Of a DNA stretch of 64,000 nucleotides, positions 57,051 to 64,000 are shown one piece after another. The stretch's first letter is position 1, and every line of letters starts with the position of its first letter. The notes under the pieces are model-generated. The model worked only from the letters and a program-made list of their open reading frames with translations, had not been told where the DNA came from and searched no databases. The DNA is from Manduca sexta (lineage: Eukaryota; Arthropoda; Insecta; Lepidoptera; Sphingidae), in assembly GCF_014839805.1 (NCBI RefSeq), contig NC_051140.1, positions 7,957,826 through 8,021,825 of the forward strand, given 5' to 3'. The translations under genes and the position numbers were made by a program.

Positions 57051-58293
57051 ATTATAACTCGCATAATTAAACTCAATACCTGTCAGTTTTATAGCACTAT
57101 AGGCAACATTAAATGTATTGGACAAGTGCGAGTAAAATTCAATACAATACTACTGGCGCTTCAATAAAAAATATATTCAATACAAAAACCCTGTCAACGT
57201 AAACAACATGTCATTAAATCGAAAATGCCACGAAAAAAGTTGATCTTTTCATATTAGTTTTGCCATAAAGTCGAACTGGTGCAGAATGTTACTACGCGAG
57301 CGGCAAAATTAACTTCACCGGGAAATGAGGGAAAAGAATCTTTAAAGCTGAGACATTAAGCTCTTATATAAGTGAAATGGCTTTGTTGTAAGCTGATTTT
57401 ATCATATACGCCCGAATGACCTGTCGCCGCCGAAAACATAATTTTTTTCCCACTTCTCCGTGTTTTTGAGTTGTTGTCTGTGTTTTATTTCATTTTCACT
57501 GTTTTTGTTTATAAAGTCAAATATTAAAAATACATTGTTTTTTGTTGGAAATATGGTCCCGAATGCGGTCTGTGGAACCGTGATTATTCATGAGAGCTTG
57601 TAAATTGTTACGAGAATAAAAATATTTTTCATTTTCGGTTTTATATTTCTGGTTTTGTTAAAATCATTTCAGTTTTCACTAAAAATCATAGGTTGCCGTT
57701 ATTTTGCTTGAAACTTTAAAATTTCAAGCAAAATTCAAACGAGACTAGAAGCAATATTAAGAAGTAAGTATTAAATGTATTATTATTTATAATACGGCAA
57801 AAACTAGAACTTTATACTCGATTTGTTTAGAGGTAAATATCTACCAATGAAATCGAATTTAATCATAATTTTTCATCGATCTCTTTCGCTCTAAATTAGA
57901 CAAGTCCCTGGGTTAAAATATACTTCACCATGAATAGAATTCTACCCTTATAGTTCCTCTGACCATTTCGAGATATTCAGACAGATCTTGAAAATTGGGA
58001 AACAGAAGTCTCTTCCGCCAATTGTGTGATCAATCTAAACTAGTTAAATTTATTCCTCAAGAGCATCCTTTGGGCGCGTTAAATCACTCCTGCGCCTGCG
58101 AGGACGAGTTTAATTAAGTCTTAGAAAGTTATTAGCTCAATGCGGCATCATCGACCTTGAACGTCTTCATCTTAACCCCAGAATATAGTTGTTTATGTTT
58201 TTGGACAATTGTGTAGATCCGCACATGTAGGTTGGGATAGCATTATACAAGGCTCGTGTTATTGATATTTTGATACCAGTTTACGGATATATT
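57051..58293. other. AT-rich noncoding stretch
   Basis: Nothing recognisable. Confidence 0.4.
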
Positions 58294-58337
58294 ATGGGTG
58301 TTTCTTGTCCTCACCGGTGAGGACAAGAAACACCCAT
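58294..58337. repeat. Perfect 44-bp palindrome
   Basis: The 22 bases from 58294 to 58315 (atgggtgtttcttgtcctca then cc) are followed without a spacer by their exact reverse complement. The centre is accggt, between 58315 and 58316. Pairing stops abruptly at 58293/58338. Confidence 0.97.
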
Positions 58338-58469
58338 TGTGACGCGTTTCTCCCTTATTGTTTATTTAAAATTACATGTATACATCATTTTATTTCTTTC
58401 TTCCCGGCAGACCGAGCTGCCTTCTTTGTTTACTATATTTTTTTATTTAGTTTTATTATCAATATAAAT

Positions 58470-58585
58470 TGTCTTTGTTTATATAAGCTAATTTGATTAA
58501 GTTATAATTAAATATTCTCATGTACCTTGACTTATCATAAGTGTAACTATGTTCGCCTACGTGATGAATAAAGCATTTTATTTTA
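58470..58585 (+). repeat. LINE 3'-end type repeat (family R10), copy 2
   Basis: Plus-strand copy of the same family as 54966-55085, ending aactatgttcgcctacgtga, tgaataaagc and a (tttta)n tail. AATAAA just before the tail fits a retroposed 3' end. Confidence 0.7.
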
Positions 58586-59159
58586 TTTTATAAAGGACTA
58601 ATATTAACATTGAATAATGTCTCATTAAATTGTAATTTAGATTTTCCTTCTGATGATGGCTTACTAGCCAATTTCAGCCATTGCATCTGTAGAAACTGGA
58701 CTGGCATATTTAACTCAAACTACGACTGGGTACCTTCTAGTCGTGCTTCTGTCCTTTGATCTGCGATTATTCGTATGTGATTTATATACTATATAGTTAG
58801 TTTTAAAAATTTCGTGATTTAAATGTACCAGACAGGGACCACACAACGCACATATTACACTTAAAACTTAAAAAATCTAGTATAAAGCAGTAATTAAAAC
58901 AAGTAATTATGATTAGGCGGATATAACATAAAAAGTAAAGGTGTTACAGTAGGTTAACGTTTCAAATTTGACACTACATGTTTGATCACCATTTATATGG
59001 CTACAATACTGCCATACTGGTGTTTCATTATCCGTTACGAACACAGTATAATGATGTGGTCGAACTAACGTTATGTCGGTAGTGCCAGGTACGTGACCAA
59101 GGAAATATACGGGTTGATATCACGTGAGAAAGCGACGCGGTTATACTGAGCGATTGCAG
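58586..59159. other. AT-rich noncoding stretch
   Basis: Nothing recognisable. Confidence 0.4.
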
Positions 59160-59835
59160 AATGTAGAGACTAGGGATGTTATGGATATGAAATTTCGGAT
59201 TTGGATACGGATATGGATATAGGAATTAAATTATATCGGTTTCGGATATGTAATTATTTCGGATTATCCGTAAGTTTCGGATAGTTTCGGTTGCGGATAT
59301 TAGATTAAAGTAAAATAAACATTGTATGTAATACAGTAGAGCGTCAATTACTAACTATCGTTTGTCCCCATCATCGAGTAATAATAATTATCAATGAACT
59401 AATTGAAGGACATGGGTGTTCGGAAAACCACTGTGTTTTGATTTGAGATGAAGTTTCAGTGAAGTAGTGCCACCTCTTCTCCATGAAACTTTTTTCACAC
59501 TGTTTATATTTTGCAAAATTTACATTAACTTGATCAAAAAATGTCAAATTAACCTCGACTTTGGACGTATATCGACCTAATTATAAATCAATTTAGTACG
59601 TAACACAACACTTTTACTTCACTTCATAAATTAAGTATCTACTCATAAAATAGAAAATTGACTATTTACGAATGAGATTATGTTTTGACTAAATATAACA
59701 AAAAAAAAACTATGAAAGATTCACGTAGCGCGCGAACGGTAAAACAAAACCTCTCATAACATATTATCCGTAACTTATCCGAAACTTTTGTAACGGATAC
59801 GGTTATGGATATACTTTTATTTCGGATATCGGAGA
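59160..59835. repeat. TTTCGGATAT-rich block, possible hAT-like remnant
   Basis: Dense repeats of ggatat and tttcggat occur at 59175-59300 and again, partly inverted, at 59763-59830 (attatccgtaacttatccg, cggatacggttatggata, tttcggatatcgg). The left edge ctagggatgttatggatat resembles the tagggatg start of hAT-type elements, but I found no matching right end. Noncoding. Confidence 0.4.
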
Positions 59836-62384
59836 CTATTCTAATATACAAATATATAAAATCATAATTTAAAATTTTGCTGCATATTAAGGTATTTTTA
59901 TAAATAGAATTACTGTGATAGAATGTGGGTAGTTTGAAGGTAAAATATTTCTTTTTAATAAATAGAAATTCTGATTTTACGTTTCCTTACTGAAGATAGT
60001 ATACGTAGTAATATTTATAAATACATCATAGATCATAATGATATAACTTAACATAAAGAAAACAAACTACATACATCATATAATGACTCACAATTTATAT
60101 TAATTGTATGATTAGAATGTGATACGTCGAAAAATGTCTTATTAATAAGTAATTAATTTAAACAAACTATTTCTTAGAACTAAAGAACAACTGAGCATCT
60201 AATGAATAACCTTTCATTGTCAGTGTCTTAACATTGAATTAAATAAATCGTCCACCATACTTACTGCTGGCAACATGGCTTAACTTGATTAAAGGGAACA
60301 AGCAAAGAATACGATACAATCGAATCTCCAACGTTAGTTTAGCCTCTTTTCTGGCTCTAAAACAATGAAACAAATTGCAAACCTCTGTACTGTTGTCGTT
60401 GGATCGTTCACTCGAACAAAGTACTTGCGTTTTAACTTATCGGTCAGTGGCTGTGAAGACAATAGCAATAAATTATTGGAAATCTTTGTATATTTACTTA
60501 ATATATAATATATAATAGAAATAAGTATTTTTTTATACAAATCTACTCTATAATTTGAATTTTTTATCCGATATATTGAGCTCTTTTAGGTCAAACGTTT
60601 AGGTAAATACGAAATCTGTTGTTTTAAAGTCTGTTGTTTTTATTACAAAACATTGATGAAGTTTCATATTATAGTACAGTTTTCGCACATGTTTACTTAT
60701 CAGAAAATCGTCACAATTTTGTGTCAGTTTCACAATCAAGGAAAACAATGAATATTAAATTAATAACTCCGCAGTTATATACAAAGTATAATCCCGTATA
60801 TTCCACCTTGACCAGTGAAAGCATTTAACGTTTCCCTTCGGCCCAAAGAATGGACTTGGCCTTAACGTTGCCCGCTAGGTTTTAATTACGTACTTAACTG
60901 GGGCTTAATGTACTCTTGTTATAAGTCGAAGGTAACGCAGCCACGTTGTCTCGCCCAAACTTCTGTATGGCGTTGACAGATGAGCGTGCTTTTTGAAACA
61001 ACAGGGTAATAGGGTTGGGCAGGTGGTTAGCTAATGCTTTCTGTCCGAAACCGTAAAACATTTTTAAATTAATTACTAAAGGGTTTTTGTTAATGTAGCG
61101 GATTTTGTTGCTGTATTTTTTGTCCATGAAGGTTTTATGTAATGAATAAATTTTAAAACTTCAATTTTAAATCTATAATTTTATAAAGCGCATAAAAGAT
61201 ATATTGCTATTATTTAATGGAAAAGAACAATTATTATTTTTATCATAAATAATGATTCTGTACACAGCTCATGGTTGGCTGGTTGTGGTTTACGACTGTG
61301 CCTGATTGAGAGACCTTGGCCACAAAAAATTAAAAAATATTACTCTGTACTCCAGAATAAAAGTTAAACAGATAGCTGTATAGCTATACATATACTCGCA
61401 TATTTTACATTAGTGTTACTTATTTTACCATTATCTATAAAACATACTCATACTCATAGACATAGTGAAAAAAAGCATTTACAATCACCCACAAAAGAGC
61501 AACAATCACAAACAACGGAATGGTTGCAATTTTTCAAATTGCACAATTCATCTACATTGTCCAAGTATTATCCGTAGAACAGTCGTCGTAAAAAAACAAG
61601 ACAGTCCCATCGCCCGTCTATTTCAAGAGATGTGGTTTCCGGTGCGAATCAAGAGATTATTTTCAGTTTGTTTTTCCACTTCCCCCCCTCCATCGGGACT
61701 TGGCGTGCGTTTGTGATCTTTGGCTTACGTTTGAAGGGTTTTGTAATTGATCATATTGTGTTTTCTGTGTAATTAAATAGGTGTTATTGGTTTAAACGCA
61801 AATGAATCGGTGGTGTAATTATATTGTGAACGCGGTCTTGCCGTGTGGAGGAAATTGCGATTCGATTCGGATTCGATTTCGATTTCGGACTCGAGTAAAG
61901 GGATATCGCGTTTCTCTGGTCTATATCAGGCTAGATTGCGAAGGTATGCCCAGTAAATGGTATAAAGCTCGCCCTGTGTTCCATAACGTAGGTCTCCTAA
62001 AAAAACTACCAAAATGCTTGTGTTACACCTCTATGTTACCCTTAAAGGGAAAAATCTGATTTTGTTTTAGAATTTGTGTATTTACTTTCTCATAAAGTCG
62101 AGATGAGCAAAATAACGTGCAGTATAATTATTAATTGTATAGATTTGACCTAAAATAGATCTCTACTTAATAGTGTCATAAATTGACGACTGCAAACTAC
62201 ACATTATAAGCTTAATATTTACAACACGTTTATATTAGTTCTTGTTACTTATTTTTAACAATTCAGTATCATACGAAAAGGAAAAATGTCTTAAATGTAA
62301 AATTTTCCTTCTTATTATTGTTACTTCAAACAACGTGTGGTTATTTTTTTCAGGACGAGTAGAATTAACATATAAAAAGGTTAG
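59836..62384. other. AT-rich noncoding stretch
   Basis: No gene or clear repeat recognised over 2.5 kb. Confidence 0.4.
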
Positions 62385-62663
62385 GTAAATGGACTGCCTC
62401 GGTGGCGGTTGTATTGCACGTCCGGTACAATGGCGCTCTGAGGTCCTGGGTTCGAATCCCGGGTCGGGCAAAGTGATATTTGGGTTTTTCTGCTCAGTAT
62501 CAGCCTGGAGTCTGGAATTTGTGCCCGATATGGCGATAGGCCCGCCCCTATCACATCATGGGACGGAACATACTTGGCGAAAAGTGGGTGCCCTAGTTGC
62601 GCCTCTGCATACCCCTTCGGGGATAAAATGCGTGATGTTATGTATGTATGTATGTAAGTAAAT
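62385..62663 (+). mobile_element. Complete tRNA-headed SINE (family S2) with 8-bp target duplication
   Basis: The SINE 62393-62655 is flanked by gtaaatgg at 62385-62392 and 62656-62663. Its head has a perfect B-box-like gggttcgaatccc (62448-62460). The body ends with cataccccttcggggataaa and a (tatg)n tail. The 90-codon plus frame and the 78- and 136-codon minus frames over it are incidental. Confidence 0.85.
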
Positions 62664-63087
62664 GGTTTCATACAAAAGCGGTTAATTCTGTAAAGTTCAC
62701 GAAGATTGCGGTCATTTGATAAATGCCGTAATATAATAGATGTATAGAGAGAAATTGTACATTTTGTAAATATAGATGGACAGACGGACATCCTAATGAC
62801 AATATTTTTATAAATATCTGTGACTTGAAGTGGTCTGGTTTTCAGGCTAACCGAAATTTTAGTATGGCCAAAATTTTATTCGGTTATCACTAGGTTTTAC
62901 ATTCTCTCATTTTGACCTCGGGATGTCCCAAACTTCATATTGCGAGATTCGATATTTGTAACATTTGTATAGGCAAATATTTATTCCAGATTAGGTTAGC
63001 GATACGAAGTTGTTAAAATCCATTGGGAATAATAATATTACATGAAGCAACCAAGGGCCTTTTTTACAACTTTCGCGTCACAGACAC
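62664..63087. other. AT-rich noncoding stretch
   Basis: Nothing recognisable. Confidence 0.4.
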
Positions 63088-63100
63088 AACTCTTTACATC

Positions 63101-63148
<48 letters not shown>

Positions 63149-63159
63149 TGTAAAGAGTT
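63088..63159. repeat. AT-dinucleotide hairpin with 17-bp flanking arms
   Basis: aactctttacatctata (63088-63104) and its exact complement (63143-63159) enclose a (ta)n run. The whole 72 bp could fold into one hairpin. Confidence 0.9.
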
Positions 63160-63218
63160 ATAAATGAATCCCTATTTTCCTTGGTCACGCCATCGGCTGG
63201 TCAGGGACTGTCAGGTCA
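63160..63218 (+). repeat. Short Helitron-like fragment
   Basis: Carries ataaatgaatccctatt, ccttggtcacgccatcggct and gactgtcaggtcaggtagt, the two ends of the element at 987-1256 brought together, as in an internally deleted copy. Confidence 0.45.
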
Positions 63219-63261
63219 GGTAGTTATTGTATAAATTGACCAAATATATAAAGCAAGCTCT

Positions 63262-63378
63262 AATTTATGCTCCCAAATAAATGGTATTAAAATGAGTAAG
63301 TACTATCTACATTAGCTGTTTAATACGATAGCTGTCAAATTAGGTACATTTATTTGAGAGTTGTGAAACAAGCCCTTA
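63262..63378 (-). repeat. Fragment of MITE-like family R7
   Basis: The complement of ctaatttatgctcccaaata and atggta matches 12230-12265. It runs to tgtgaaacaagccctta, which resembles the terminal repeat of 13537-13857. Confidence 0.45.
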
Positions 63379-63592
63379 ATTTCGTATAAACTTAATCACA
63401 CCGAAGAAGATTTATTCCTTAACGTTTTCCCGTAATGTAACGTTAGGGTGGAACTGTGGAAATAACAACACACTAATTTCTACAATATCATAGTCTCATA
63501 GTCATCTCTACCTATCTATGTTCATCATATTTAGCTAAGTTGGTTTGGGCATTTGGAGAGGATAGATGACAGAAGACTGAGAAAAAGGATAT
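63379..63592. other. AT-rich noncoding spacer
   Basis: Nothing recognisable. Confidence 0.4.
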
Positions 63593-63976
63593 GAATCCTT
63601 CCTAGCCGAATTTCGGCCACGGCGGCCAATTTCAACGGAGATCACCCTGATACGCAGGATGTATTACAGTGCACAAGAGTGTGCACAATACACAGGTGCA
63701 CTCCCTGTTCCTTCACTCTCATAGATCGGTGAGACGGTAATCCGACATGACCGGAGAGAGACCAGGCGCATGACCAGCGACTTTACGTGCTTTACGAGGC
63801 ACGGGGGTATTACATCGCCAACTTCCTGACTCCAAGCTGTGACTGAGAAATTTTTTAAGATGGAAAAACTCAGTCACTCATTCAACTCATTTTGGCCCGA
63901 CCAAGGATTGGAATCCAGGACCTCAGCGCGGCAGTCGTACTTGTACTGTGTACAATTACAACTACGCCACCGAGCC
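63593..63976 (-). repeat. tRNA-headed SINE (family S3), copy 2
   Basis: Inverted relative of 15875-16254. The complement begins ggctcggtggcgtagttgta, has B-box-like ggattccaatcc, then cttggagtcaggaagttggc and ends ggccgccgtggccgaaattc. Confidence 0.8.
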
Positions 63977-64000
63977 AGTCAGAAAAAAAATTATATATAT

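Noticed and set aside
62393..62470. Possible tRNA gene because of a perfect B-box-like sequence
   Set aside because: It is the head of a SINE: no cloverleaf with a proper acceptor stem, and it continues into a SINE body with a tail and target duplication. The same holds for 15875, 21498 and 63976.
1..64000. CRISPR array, prophage, integron, operon or toxin-antitoxin system
   Set aside because: No regularly spaced direct repeats, no bacterial gene organisation and an insect-type repeat landscape throughout.

Overview
The window looks like nuclear DNA of a moth or butterfly (Lepidoptera). The background is AT-rich. It is packed with short dispersed repeats of kinds I recognise from lepidopteran genomes: tRNA-headed SINEs, the family that starts ccggccaagtgcgag and ends ggtacggaaccctaa, Helitron-like pieces, and LINE 3' ends. 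There is no operon-like layout, rRNA, CRISPR array or intact tRNA gene. I find no confident host protein-coding gene; the window reads as a gene desert or part of a very long intron.

The only coding object is one long terminal repeat retrotransposon of the BEL/Pao group, 43984-50682, transcribed on the minus strand. It has two LTRs (492 and 498 bp, three substitutions and two indels apart), a primer binding site matching the 3' end of tRNA-Tyr, a purine tract, and a gag-protease-RT-RNase H-integrase coding region. All expected domains are present, but the reading frame changes about six times. Because the LTRs are nearly identical and I see no stop inside the domains, this is either a young, recently broken copy or a copy carrying assembly indels. 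The pol frame runs about 116 codons into the 3' LTR as an Arg-rich tail. The outer edge of the 5' LTR falls exactly on a 500-N gap (50683-51182), so the insertion junction and target duplication cannot be confirmed.

Region by region: 1-43983 is repeat-rich noncoding DNA. It holds a SINE copy with a 12-bp target duplication (21155-21510), several copies of an unclassified ~235-bp repeat family, a 761-bp terminal-inverted-repeat element (18212-18972), two foldback elements (32971-33234 and 43307-43469), a composite repeat (6439-7923), and a few GC-richer patches that could be promoters, exons or conserved noncoding elements (4795-4965, 25032-25350, 29290-29420, 35140-35370). The BEL element follows, then the gap. 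51183-64000 is again repeat-rich: a LINE 3' coding remnant (52522-52629), more copies of the ~235-bp family, a perfect 44-bp palindrome (58294-58337), a TTTCGGATAT-rich block (59160-59835), a SINE with 8-bp target duplications (62385-62663), and an AT-dinucleotide hairpin (63088-63159).

The genes that work together are only those of the retrotransposon: Gag packages the RNA, protease cuts the polyprotein, RT/RNase H copies the RNA from the tRNA primer, and integrase inserts the product. Family names given for small repeats are from memory and pattern; no database was searched.
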